Shown piece by piece: positions 1 to 8,604 of a stretch of DNA of 64,000 nt. The notes under the pieces were generated by a model that saw only the letters and a list, made by a program, of their open reading frames with translations, was not told the DNA's origin and made no database searches. Source of the DNA: JAKAGZ01 sp963783855 (lineage in GTDB: Bacteria; Bacteroidota; Ignavibacteria; Ignavibacteriales; Ignavibacteriaceae); contig CAWAPE010000014.1 in assembly GCA_963783855.1 (NCBI GenBank), positions 186,001 through 250,000 of the forward strand, written 5' to 3'. Both the position numbers and the translations under genes were made by a program. Within the stretch, counting starts at the first letter, position 1, and each line of letters opens with the position of its first letter.

Positions 1-2
1 CA

Positions 3-2168
3 AGAATACAGGAACAACTTGCCATTGGAATAACAAACGCAACAGCATTTGTTAAGTTAAAAGATTTGGTTGCTGAACTTAAAAATCTAAACGGAGATAT
101 CCAGAAGCAAAACATACAAATAAGGAAACAGAACGAAACCCTTGTTGAGCTACACAATAAGTTAAGAGAAAAAGCAAAAGAACTTGAAATTCAAAAACAA
201 AAAGCCGAGGAAGCAACAAAATTAAAATCTCAATTTCTTGCCAGTATGTCTCACGAGTTAAGAACCCCCATGAACTCAATTTTGGGACTTACTGAACTTA
301 TTCTTGAAGAAACATCTTTAATTGGCAAAAACCATGAAAGACTTGAGGTCGTTTTTAAGAGCAGTAAAAGATTAATGAATCTTATTAATGATATTCTTGA
401 TCTTTCTAAGATAGAAGCCGGTAAAATGGAATTGCATAATGAAGATGTAATGCTTGAAGAATTGATTCGGGATGTTGAAACATCTATTAGTCCACTGGTG
501 AATAATAAAGCAATAGATTTTAAATTAGAAAGAAATTGTAACACCAGAATTATTGTAAATCTGGAAAGAGAGAAAATTACTCAGGTTTTGATAAACCTTT
601 TAGGTAATGCCATAAAGTTTACGGAGAACGGTTATGTACAGTTGGCGGTTTCAGTCGATTCTAATAAACTAAGATTTGATATTAGCGATACTGGTATCGG
701 TATTTCTAAGGAAGATCTTGCCATAATATTTGAAGAGTTCAGACAGGCTGATGGTACAACCACAAGGAAGTTTGGCGGTACAGGACTTGGACTTGCTATA
801 TGCAAAAGAATATCTGACCTATTAGAAGGTAGTATTATGGTTAAGAGCGAAATAGGAAAAGGTTCAATCTTTACGTTTACCGTTCCCTTGGTTTTTGTAT
901 CTGAAGGGAGTATAGAAGAAGCAGACGAAGATAATCTTAGCCTTTTGATGGAAAACAGCCCAAATCCGATACTCATAATTGATAGTGATCCAAAGGTTAG
1001 ATATACGGTAGGCCAATATCTCGTTTCAAAGGGATACGAAGTTGTTTATGCTGAAGATGGTGAACAGGGGGTAAAAAAAGCAATTGAGCTGCAACCATTT
1101 GCAATAACACTGGATATTCTGCTTCCTAAGAAGAATGGTTGGCTCATACTAAAAGAATTAAAAGAAAATGAGAAGACAAAAAAGATTCCTGTTATAGTAA
1201 TTTCAATTATGGGTGACAAAAATCTGGGATATGGATTCGGTGCATTTGATTATTATGTTAAACCCATTTCTGATGCAACATTGCATGCCGCGTTAGAAAA
1301 ACTCGAAAATAATGCTCTTAAAAAAATAGAAAAAATAATAGTTGTTGATGACGATGAATTAGAATTTGATAAATATAAAAAAGCATTTAAGGATGAGAAA
1401 ATTCGCATTGATTACATAAAAGACAGTAATCTTGCATTCAGTAAAATTTTAGAAGCACAACCTGACCTGGTAATAGTTGACCTAATGATGCCCGGCGTTG
1501 ACGGAATTACTTTATCCCACAAGCTGAAATCTAATAAAGACACAAAGGATATTCCTATAATCATAAGTACAGCAAAAGACCTTTCAGATGAAGAAAAAAA
1601 TTCTTTACATAATGTTGTAGAGGAAATTACCCTCAAAAGCAAGGGTCATCCGCTTGATGTTTTAAAGATTGTAAGGGACCATTTAAAAATTCAGGAAAGC
1701 ATTTCCTTAATGAATTCTCCGAAAAGTGAAAATAAATTAAATATAGAAGAGCCGGGCGATTCAAAGAAACCCACACAAGCAAAAAACATACTTGGTGAAG
1801 TATTAATAGTAGATGATGATCCAGATACACTATTTACAATAAATGAAATTGTGGAGTCCTGTAATTATAAGACGATACTTGCAAAAAACGGAGTTGAATG
1901 CCTGAACAAACTCGAAAACAAAGTACCGGATCTTATATTACTTGATATTATGATGCCTGAAATGGATGGATTTCAGACTCTAAAAAGAATTCGCTCAAAT
2001 CCAGCCTGGTCCGAAATAACAGTAATAGCTGTTACAGCAAAAGCCATGCTGGAAGACAAGGAAATAATCTTAAAGCATGGTTTTGATGATTATATTCCCA
2101 AACCAGTTAATCCAACCGTAATGTCATTTAAAATAAAAAAAGCATTCTCCAAACAAAAAGCCATTTAA
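3..2168 (+). CDS. Hybrid sensor histidine kinase with three receiver domains (5' end outside window)
   Basis: The reading frame is open to the left edge (in-frame codons from base 3), so the start lies outside the window; the residues before base 66 resemble the last helix of a GAF domain. Numbering from the TTG at 66, a coiled coil covers about residues 1-50. A HisKA domain follows with the H-box SHELRTP (His63), then an HATPase_c domain with DTGIGIS and GGTGLGLA boxes. Three receiver domains come next, with phospho-acceptor candidates Asp350, Asp472 and Asp627. It should autophosphorylate and relay phosphate internally or to other proteins. The next gene starts directly after its stop codon, so the two are surely co-transcribed. 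Its signal is unknown. Confidence 0.93.
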   Translation, partial: RIQEQLAIGITNATAFVKLKDLVAELKNLNGDIQKQNIQIRKQNETLVELHNKLREKAKELEIQKQKAEEATKLKSQFLASMSHELRTPMNSILGLTELILEETSLIGKNHERLEVVFKSSKRLMNLINDILDLSKIEAGKMELHNEDVMLEELIRDVETSISPLVNNKAIDFKLERNCNTRIIVNLEREKITQVLINLLGNAIKFTENGYVQLAVSVDSNKLRFDISDTGIGISKEDLAIIFEEFRQADGTTTRKFGGTGLGLAICKRISDLLEGSIMVKSEIGKGSIFTFTVPLVFVSEGSIEEADEDNLSLLMENSPNPILIIDSDPKVRYTVGQYLVSKGYEVVYAEDGEQGVKKAIELQPFAITLDILLPKKNGWLILKELKENEKTKKIPVIVISIMGDKNLGYGFGAFDYYVKPISDATLHAALEKLENNALKKIEKIIVVDDDELEFDKYKKAFKDEKIRIDYIKDSNLAFSKILEAQPDLVIVDLMMPGVDGITLSHKLKSNKDTKDIPIIISTAKDLSDEEKNSLHNVVEEITLKSKGHPLDVLKIVRDHLKIQESISLMNSPKSENKLNIEEPGDSKKPTQAKNILGEVLIVDDDPDTLFTINEIVESCNYKTILAKNGVECLNKLENKVPDLILLDIMMPEMDGFQTLKRIRSNPAWSEITVIAVTAKAMLEDKEIILKHGFDDYIPKPVNPTVMSFKIKKAFSKQKAI

Positions 2169-2852
2169 ATGAAAAAAATACTAATCGTTGATGATCTTCC
2201 CGAAAATGTTTTTATGCTACAAGATCGACTTGAGCGTGAAGGCTTTGAAATAATAACAGCTTATGATGGTCAGACTGGAATAGAAAAAACCAAAACGGAA
2301 AAGCCCGATTTAATATTACTTGATGTTATGATGCCAGGAATAACTGGTATTGAGGTGTGCAAGACTCTTGTCAATGATCCCGGGACAAAGAGCATACCGA
2401 TAATTCTTGTTACAGCAAAAGTTGGAGCGGAAGATACCAGGGAAGGCCTTGAAGCGGGCGCATTTGATTATATTAAAAAGCCTTTCAATAGGGTAGAATT
2501 GCTCGCAAGGGTTAATTCGGCTCTTAAACTATCCGAGGCTCAAGATCTTTTGATCGAAGCAGAAAAACAGAGCGTGTTTGCAGCAACAGTTGTTACTGCA
2601 AATCACAAAATAAAACAGCCGCTTACACTGATGAACTTATCCGTAGCAGCAATTAAGCGTGAGTTAGACAAAGACAATATCTCGAAGGAAGCTTTGACCA
2701 AAAGATTAAATTATATTGAAATAGGAATTAAAGAAATTAACGACGTTCTTAATAATTTAAATGCAATTAAAAATCCAATGCTATCTGATTATACAAAGAG
2801 TATTAAAATGGTAGACGTTAAGGATACAAGCGAAGAGAAATATTTAGAGTAA
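2169..2852 (+). CDS. Response regulator with a C-terminal kinase-type dimerisation segment and no ATPase domain
   Basis: The ATG directly follows the stop codon of the preceding kinase. Residues 1-120 are a standard receiver domain: acidic pair VDD near the start, Asp52 in LLDVMMPG, and a Lys in KKPF. The remaining hundred residues do not match a DNA-binding output domain. They contain ANHKIKQPLT, which looks like a HisKA H-box (His146) followed by helices, but no ATP-binding domain follows. I infer a receiver fused to a phosphotransfer or dimerisation module that may take phosphate from the upstream triple-receiver kinase. Its 3' end overlaps the convergent kinase gene by 9 bases. Confidence 0.88.
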   Translation: MKKILIVDDLPENVFMLQDRLEREGFEIITAYDGQTGIEKTKTEKPDLILLDVMMPGITGIEVCKTLVNDPGTKSIPIILVTAKVGAEDTREGLEAGAFDYIKKPFNRVELLARVNSALKLSEAQDLLIEAEKQSVFAATVVTANHKIKQPLTLMNLSVAAIKRELDKDNISKEALTKRLNYIEIGIKEINDVLNNLNAIKNPMLSDYTKSIKMVDVKDTSEEKYLE

Positions 2853-4814
2853 TTTTTGAATTGTTTCTAATAGTTGGTCAAATTCGTAGGGTTTTGTTAC
2901 AAAAGCAGAAATACCAATTTTTTTCAAATCATGATTATCCGTAATTGACATACTACCGGTGGAAAGTATGATTGGCATTTCCAGATTAAGTTTTCGGATT
3001 TTCTTTGCGCAATCTACTCCATTCATTTCCGGCATATTATAATCAAGTATTACCATGTCTACTTTTAATTCTTCAGTTAGTACTTTTAAAACTTCCGTTC
3101 CGTTATAAACTTTTAGCACATTGTAACCTGTAGATTCCAATAACTCAGATAGTAGGTCACTTAACATTACTTCATCTTCAGCAAGAAGTATTATTTTTTC
3201 TTCTTCGGGAATTTTAATTTTGGTCGGTTCATAGGACGGTATAAATACGTCAAATGTGGTGCCTTTGTTTGGCTCGCTTGAAACCTCAACTTCACCATTG
3301 TGAGCCTTAATTATTCCATAAGTAACATAAAGTCCGAGACCTGAACCAGTATCTTTTGTTTTTGTTGAAAAATATGGATCGAAAATCTTTAATAAATTTT
3401 CCTCATCAATTCCAGAACCTGAATCCTTCACAGAAAACCAAACATACTTCCCTGGCTTTAAAAGGGGATGTTCAATATTGTTTCTTTTATCTATTATAAT
3501 ATTCTTTCCGGAAAATGTAATTGTCCCGGTTTTTTCAATTGCTTCTTTAGCATTTACACAGAGGTTTAATAAAACCTGGTAAATTTCCGTTCCATTTCCA
3601 AGAATTTCAAAAAGATTATCTTCAATAAGTGGTTTAAAATTTAAGGTTTTGGGGAAGGTCTGAGTAACCACCTTCGAAATTTCATTTAGAAGAATATTGG
3701 GTTTGATTAGCTCTTTTCTTCTAGGTGTCGGTTTTCCAAATGAAAGAAGACCCTTAGTTAAATCTCTTGCCCTGATTGAACAATTTTCTATGTTATCAAT
3801 TAGTTTTATTACGCCCTCATTTTCAGGTACCCGTTTTCTTAGAAGATTCACACTTCCAAAAATACTTGAAAGCAGGTTACTAAAATCATGTGCCATCCCC
3901 GAGGATAGTTTACCAATGGTTTCCAGTTTTTGGGATTGTAAAAGACGCGTTTCCAATGCTGTGTTTAGTTCTCTTGTTTTTATGCTAGTGATCGTAAAAC
4001 TTAATAAAGCAGCAAATTGTTCTATTGTATTAATTTCAAAATCTGTATAGTTGTTTTTTGTTCTACCTGTTATAATTGTGGCAATGTGGTTATTTTCAAA
4101 GATACAGGGTGATAGAATAATTTCATCAGCTTTTAATAGCTGAGTAAGTCCCGCTGCAAGATACTCCGGCTGACTCCTACCGATTAATGAACGCTTATAG
4201 CTGTTCAACCATTTATTTAAAAAACCAAGATTAGTGTCAATTTCTGGTCTTAATTCATCAAAATTGTCAAGTGTTTTACCGTTATCTATTAATGTAAAAG
4301 TATGCTTTTTATTTTCCTTCTTATTGTTGTATACTATTATTCCGAAACTACTATTGCTGAGGGAGATACATTTTGTAAGGATTTCTCCTGATAGTTTTTG
4401 TAAGGAGCTTTCTTTAATGAGAAGAGTTAATATATTATGAAGTTCTTTAACAAATTGTACCTGCTGTTGGTCCAATAATACTGGTCGGGTATTTTTAATG
4501 TTTTCTTTATCCGAGAGTTTGATTTTAAAGATAAAATCTTTTGAATCAAACTTTATTTTGCTTATTTCAACGGTTTTGTTTTTCTTGGTTTGGACTAAAA
4601 ATGGCTTGTTCTTTGCTTTGTCGATCTCATCAGGGATTAGATTTTTAAAAATAGAAGTCAGCTTTTTTCCGTCGATACCTAAATTCTTAAAATTTCTTTT
4701 AAAGGCCAGGTTGTACCAGATAATCTTTTGTGATTTATCAGCTATTGCAAAAGCGGTATCATCGGTTTCCAAAAGTTTCACTAATAAATCTTTCGAAATT
4801 ATTTTGCCAGACAC
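2844..4814 (-). CDS. Hybrid histidine kinase (PAS-like, GAF-like, HisKA, HATPase_c, receiver)
   Basis: This 656-residue protein starts with a PAS-like segment (about residues 10-60), followed by a GAF-like region (about 130-280). The HisKA H-box is of the NtrB type, SSGMAHDFSN (His309). The HATPase_c domain has the boxes DSGSGIDEE and GSGLGLYV. A C-terminal receiver has Asp591 in VILDYNMP and Lys in TKPYEF. No membrane segment is visible, so it is probably cytosolic. One base separates its start from the stop of the sigma-54 regulator gene, which makes that regulator a likely partner. Its stop overlaps the convergent receiver gene. Confidence 0.92.
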   Translation of the reverse strand: MSGKIISKDLLVKLLETDDTAFAIADKSQKIIWYNLAFKRNFKNLGIDGKKLTSIFKNLIPDEIDKAKNKPFLVQTKKNKTVEISKIKFDSKDFIFKIKLSDKENIKNTRPVLLDQQQVQFVKELHNILTLLIKESSLQKLSGEILTKCISLSNSSFGIIVYNNKKENKKHTFTLIDNGKTLDNFDELRPEIDTNLGFLNKWLNSYKRSLIGRSQPEYLAAGLTQLLKADEIILSPCIFENNHIATIITGRTKNNYTDFEINTIEQFAALLSFTITSIKTRELNTALETRLLQSQKLETIGKLSSGMAHDFSNLLSSIFGSVNLLRKRVPENEGVIKLIDNIENCSIRARDLTKGLLSFGKPTPRRKELIKPNILLNEISKVVTQTFPKTLNFKPLIEDNLFEILGNGTEIYQVLLNLCVNAKEAIEKTGTITFSGKNIIIDKRNNIEHPLLKPGKYVWFSVKDSGSGIDEENLLKIFDPYFSTKTKDTGSGLGLYVTYGIIKAHNGEVEVSSEPNKGTTFDVFIPSYEPTKIKIPEEEKIILLAEDEVMLSDLLSELLESTGYNVLKVYNGTEVLKVLTEELKVDMVILDYNMPEMNGVDCAKKIRKLNLEMPIILSTGSMSITDNHDLKKIGISAFVTKPYEFDQLLETIQKLL

Positions 4815-4815
4815 T

Positions 4816-6180
4816 TTAATCCTGTTTAATTTCGTATTTTTTAATTTTAGTATACAGGGTTTTGGGGCTTATTCCCAATTGATTTGCTGTTTGGGTTCTA
4901 TCCCAATTATTAAACTTTAAGGATTTCTTTATGTGCTGTTTTTCAACTTCAGCCATACTAAGGACTTTATCGAAGAATTCCTTGTCATCTGGAGCTGTTG
5001 TTTTCCCAACTGCCTCAGCCGGAAGATTAAGGTCGTCTAAATGAATTTCATCTGATTCTGCAAAAATTAATGCTCTTTCGATTACGTGATCCAATTCTCT
5101 TACATTACCAGGAAAACTATATTTCACAAGAATAGATTCAGCTTCGTGAGAGAGTTTTTTGGGGGATCTAATGGGTGATTTTGTTTCCAGAAAATGACGT
5201 GCTAACAATAAAATATCTTCCTTTCTGTCTCTTAGAGGGGGGACAGTTAAAGTAATAACATTTAACCTGAATAATAGATCGCGGCGGAAATTTTTATTGT
5301 CTGCTTCTTCAAGAAGATTTTTGTTGGTAGCTCCAATTACTCTGACATTAGAGGTAAGGTTTGTGACTCCTCCAATTCTTCTGTATTCACCGTTTTCCAA
5401 AAAACGCAGGAGTTTTGGCTGAAGAGTTAAACTAAGCTCACCAATTTCATCCAGAAAAAGAGTGCCGCCATGTGCAATTTCAACTAGCCCCTGCTTGGTT
5501 GATTTTGCATCCGTAAAAGCACCTTTTTCGTGACCAAATAATTCGCTCTCAATTAATTGGTCCGGGAGAGAGGCACAATTAATAACAACAAAAGGCTCTT
5601 CATTTCTGGAAGAATGTTTATGAATATATTCTGCAAAAAGCTCTTTACCTGTTCCTGTTTCACCCTCTATTAAAACATTTGAATCAGAAATGGCAGACTT
5701 GTTCGCAAGATTTATTACTTTCTGAAGCTCTGTACTTTCACCGATAATTGTATTAGATAATTTTTTGTTAACCTGACTTGCAAGAATTGTTGTTTTAACT
5801 AGCAATTCTTTATGTTCCAGTGCCCGGTTAATTGTAATCAGGAGTTCATCAAAGTTATATGGTTTGCTGATAAAATCGTAAGCGCCTATTTTAATGCACT
5901 CAATTGCTTTTTTAACATCTGATTGTGCTGTTAGCACGATAACCATTATGGAGGAGCTGTAATCATTAACAAATTTTAATACATCTTCTCCTGAAACTTC
6001 ACCCATATTGAGGTCAAGCAACAAGACGTCATAGTTTTTTCCTTTAATTGCATCAATTGCTAAACTTCCGTCATAAACAGTATCAACAGAAAAGCTTTCC
6101 TCCAAAAGTTGCTCTTTCAGCAAATAACACAAGGTTTCGTCATCATCACAAACGAGTATTTTAGCATTTTTCATCATCAT
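4816..6180 (-). CDS. Sigma-54-dependent response regulator, NtrC family
   Basis: The order is the classic NtrC one. A receiver domain occupies residues 1-120 (Asp56, Lys in SKPYN). A sigma-54 interaction AAA+ domain follows with Walker A GETGTGKE (173-180) and the GAFTDA loop (220-225) that contacts sigma-54. A Fis-type helix-turn-helix at the end includes the segment NQLGISPKTLYTKI. It should activate sigma-54 promoters when phosphorylated. It forms an operon with the downstream hybrid kinase. The start could be any of three consecutive Met codons; I use the first. No sigma-54 promoter was identified, so its targets are unknown. Confidence 0.95.
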   Translation of the reverse strand: MMMKNAKILVCDDDETLCYLLKEQLLEESFSVDTVYDGSLAIDAIKGKNYDVLLLDLNMGEVSGEDVLKFVNDYSSSIMVIVLTAQSDVKKAIECIKIGAYDFISKPYNFDELLITINRALEHKELLVKTTILASQVNKKLSNTIIGESTELQKVINLANKSAISDSNVLIEGETGTGKELFAEYIHKHSSRNEEPFVVINCASLPDQLIESELFGHEKGAFTDAKSTKQGLVEIAHGGTLFLDEIGELSLTLQPKLLRFLENGEYRRIGGVTNLTSNVRVIGATNKNLLEEADNKNFRRDLLFRLNVITLTVPPLRDRKEDILLLARHFLETKSPIRSPKKLSHEAESILVKYSFPGNVRELDHVIERALIFAESDEIHLDDLNLPAEAVGKTTAPDDKEFFDKVLSMAEVEKQHIKKSLKFNNWDRTQTANQLGISPKTLYTKIKKYEIKQD

Positions 6181-6265
6181 ATTCTAAAAATACCTAAATT
6201 ATATATATTAGTGAATTTGGAATAAAAAACACGAATTCTTATATTTGTTACTCCCATTTTTTTCA

Positions 6266-6337
6266 GGGCGCGTAGCTCAGGGGTAGAGCATCTGCCTTTT
6301 AAGCAGAGGGTCGGTGGTTCGAAACCACCCGCGCTCA
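6266..6337 (+). tRNA. tRNA-Lys (anticodon UUU)
   Basis: A complete cloverleaf can be folded. The acceptor arm is GGGCGCG with CGCGCTC (one G-U pair). The D arm contains AGCTCAGGGGTAGAGC. The anticodon stem TCTGC/GCAGA encloses the loop CTTTTAA with anticodon TTT at 6298-6300. The T arm contains GGTTCGAAACC and the discriminator base is A at 6337. No CCA end is encoded. A strong terminator lies about 30 bases downstream. Confidence 0.96.
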
Positions 6338-6368
6338 CGAAATAAGGAACTTAATTTACCGATACTTA

Positions 6369-6398
6369 CAGCCACACAATGTGTGGCTGTTTTTTTTT
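6369..6398 (+). terminator. Rho-independent terminator of tRNA-Lys
   Basis: A perfect 9-bp stem (CAGCCACAC / GTGTGGCTG) with an AAT loop is followed by nine T residues on the + strand. It ends the tRNA-Lys transcript. The roughly 260 bases between it and the next gene at 6659 are AT-rich and show nothing else I can name. Confidence 0.9.
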
Positions 6399-6658
6399 GC
6401 TAAATTGGAACGGAAGTAGTCTTTAATTTTTAGTCTGAAGTTTCCAAATCAAAGTCAGTATTTTAATGTCGGTAATTTTTACTTGTAAAAGATAAATAAT
6501 CTTAACGCAATAAACAAAAAGCAAAGACTGCAATTTATATAATAATTCTATTCAATAAATTTACCATCCTTTTAAAGAATTCTCGATTGGTTCTGATAAT
6601 AAATCATTATTTTTAATAGGGTATATTTCTCTTAAATTGAAACAAATAATAAAGAATT

Positions 6659-6982
6659 ATGGGCGAAGTTGTTTTCTGGACAATGGTTAGAATTGTTGTC
6701 CTTTTGCCTCTTATCTGGGTATTAAAAAGCTACATTGGATATGAGTTATGGTGGACGATAAGCTTGTTTTCCATTTATGGGATTATAATCCATCCTGCAA
6801 TTATTCACTATAATCGGATTGATGAGAAGAATAAAGAAGTAATAGAAGATACACTATGTTCAGCTTGTGAACATTTTGATGAGTCTGCGGTAATTTGTTT
6901 AAAGCATGATGAACATCCGACAAAAGACTACATACCTTGTGATGGAAACGACTGGTCTCCCAAAGCATCACAAAGTGAATAA
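6659..6982 (+). CDS. Small membrane protein with a cysteine-rich C-terminal tail
   Basis: I do not recognise a named family. The 107-residue protein has two hydrophobic segments (about residues 5-22 and 30-50) and then a soluble tail. The tail contains CSAC, a Cys in ICLKHDEH and a Cys in IPCDGNDW: four cysteines and several His and Asp that could bind a metal. The composition and an open frame from an ATG support a real gene. It stands alone between tRNA-Lys and the ferredoxin gene. The tail could be a small zinc or Fe-S site, which is inference only. Confidence 0.7.
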   Translation: MGEVVFWTMVRIVVLLPLIWVLKSYIGYELWWTISLFSIYGIIIHPAIIHYNRIDEKNKEVIEDTLCSACEHFDESAVICLKHDEHPTKDYIPCDGNDWSPKASQSE

Positions 6983-7050
6983 TGAAATATTAATGGGCCT
7001 AAGTTGTTGTCTTATAAAACTTTCAATTCAGAAATTGTTTAGTTAACTTC

Positions 7051-7078
7051 AGATGCTTAAAATCTAGCATCTTAATCA
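7051..7078 (+). terminator. Possible weak terminator after the small membrane protein
   Basis: AGATGCT (7051-7057) pairs with AGCATCT (7066-7072) across an 8-base loop. The bases after it are T-rich but interrupted. It sits about 70 bases beyond the stop codon at 6982. The missing clean T-tract keeps confidence low. Confidence 0.35.
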
Positions 7079-7126
7079 ATTTTATAAAACATTATTCAAT
7101 CAGCCTTTCGGGGAGTATTTAATTTA

Positions 7127-7348
7127 ATGTACAGACAAGCTAAAACCGGTAAACTTATGATAGATATCTTGCCGGACAAATGTGATTTTTGTGGTTGTTG
7201 CGTAGGTGTTTGTCCCGAAGATGCTATAGAATTAAAAGAGGCCGAAATATTTATTATTGATGAGCGCTGTACGAATTGTGCTAAGTGTATTTGGAGTTGC
7301 CCTATCGAAGTGATAAAATTCAATCGTGATGGAGTTTTAGCGAAATAA
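7127..7348 (+). CDS. 2[4Fe-4S] ferredoxin
   Basis: The 73-residue protein carries two canonical cluster motifs, CDFCGCCVGVCP and CTNCAKCIWSCP, each C-x2-C-x2-C-x3-CP. It therefore should bind two [4Fe-4S] clusters and pass electrons at low potential. Its stop is two bases from the start of the geranylgeranyl-reductase-like flavoprotein, so the two are one operon. The ferredoxin is the natural electron donor candidate for that enzyme. Ferredoxin-dependent members of the reductase family are known in archaea. Confidence 0.93.
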   Translation: MYRQAKTGKLMIDILPDKCDFCGCCVGVCPEDAIELKEAEIFIIDERCTNCAKCIWSCPIEVIKFNRDGVLAK

Positions 7349-7350
7349 AT

Positions 7351-8517
7351 ATGCAAAAAGAATACGATATAATAGTAGTCGGGGCCGGACCTGCTGGATC
7401 AATAGCAGCTCGCTTTGCGGCCGAACAGGGTGCTTCCGTATTAATGCTGGAGAAAGACAGGGACGTAGGCTATCCGGTAAGATGCGGTGAAGCAATTAGT
7501 AAAGCCGGTGTAGAGGAATTTATTCCTTCAGATGAAAGGTGGATTAAAGCACACATTAATAAGTTTTCACTAAACGCTCCTGATGGAACAGAAGTTATTA
7601 TCGAGTTTAAAGATACCGGCTACATGCTTGAGAGAAGAATATTTGACTATGAACTTGCTATGACAGCGGCACGTGCAGGTGCGGAAATTTTAACACGTGC
7701 TTACGTAAATGGCCTCCTGTTTGATGGTGATAAAGTAGCCGGAGTAAAATATGAGTTTCGTGGAGAACAAAAAGAAGTTAAAGCAAAAATTGTTATCGGT
7801 GCCGATGGTGTTGAATCCAGGGTAGGACGTTGGGCAGGAATAAAAACACATATTGATTTTCGTGATATGGAGTGTTGTGCACAGGTTACAGCTTCAAATG
7901 TAATGGTGGATCCAGAAACGCTATATTTTTATTTTGGAAAAAATGTTGCGCCTGGTGGATATTTTTGGGTTTTTCCCAAGGGTAAAGATGTTGCTAATGT
8001 TGGTCTTGGTGTTGGCGGTATGGTTGGAAAAGAAAGATCAGCTCTTTATTTCTTAAATAATTTTTTAGGAGAAAATCATCCGAAGGCCGCTATTTTAACA
8101 TCAATTGCAGGTGGGGTTCCAAGCGCGGTAACACTGGAAAAAATTTCTGCGCCCGGCATTATGCTCGTCGGAGATGCTGCCAGGCAGGTAAACCCTCTTA
8201 GTGGAGGAGGAATTGCAAGCGGTATGATAGGGGGAAGCATTGCAGGTAGAATTGCCGGTGAATCTATTAACTTGAAAAAGCCGGACCACATACTTACATA
8301 TGATAAAGCCTGGCATAACAGATTAGGAAAGCGGCACGAAACCTTTAACAGCATTAAAAACGGAATTTATAATTTTACTGATGAGAAGTTCAATAAGATT
8401 GCCCATTCATTTAATAAAGTTCCTTATGATAAAAGATCTCTGGGTAAAATATTTGCTTCAGCTTTGATGAATCAGCCATCTCTATTAGTTGATATTGCTA
8501 AAGTATTTGTTGTTTAG
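7351..8517 (+). CDS. Geranylgeranyl reductase family FAD-dependent oxidoreductase
   Basis: The N-terminus has the FAD-binding dinucleotide motif VVGAGPAGS, followed by the family-typical PVRCGEAIS segment with its conserved Cys. The second FAD motif is GDAARQVNPLSGGGI. The length (388) fits the family. These enzymes reduce isoprenoid double bonds in chlorophyll precursors, archaeal lipids or the menaquinone tail. No photosynthesis gene is near, so tail reduction of menaquinone or another polyprenyl lipid is my inference. The ferredoxin gene two bases upstream supports ferredoxin as reductant. Confidence 0.88.
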   Translation: MQKEYDIIVVGAGPAGSIAARFAAEQGASVLMLEKDRDVGYPVRCGEAISKAGVEEFIPSDERWIKAHINKFSLNAPDGTEVIIEFKDTGYMLERRIFDYELAMTAARAGAEILTRAYVNGLLFDGDKVAGVKYEFRGEQKEVKAKIVIGADGVESRVGRWAGIKTHIDFRDMECCAQVTASNVMVDPETLYFYFGKNVAPGGYFWVFPKGKDVANVGLGVGGMVGKERSALYFLNNFLGENHPKAAILTSIAGGVPSAVTLEKISAPGIMLVGDAARQVNPLSGGGIASGMIGGSIAGRIAGESINLKKPDHILTYDKAWHNRLGKRHETFNSIKNGIYNFTDEKFNKIAHSFNKVPYDKRSLGKIFASALMNQPSLLVDIAKVFVV

Positions 8518-8604
8518 TTAAATTTGTGGAAAAGATAGAGTTAATTTCAGTAATTATTATGATATCAGTATATTAACCAATAAATAATCATACCGTTAGA
8601 TTTT

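Noticed and set aside
632..976. Open frame on the minus strand inside the first kinase
   Set aside because: It is antisense to a clear HATPase domain and has the Ser/Leu/Ile-rich composition of a shadow frame.
3697..4050. Open frame on the plus strand inside the hybrid kinase
   Set aside because: It mirrors the HisKA region on the coding strand and shows no domain of its own.
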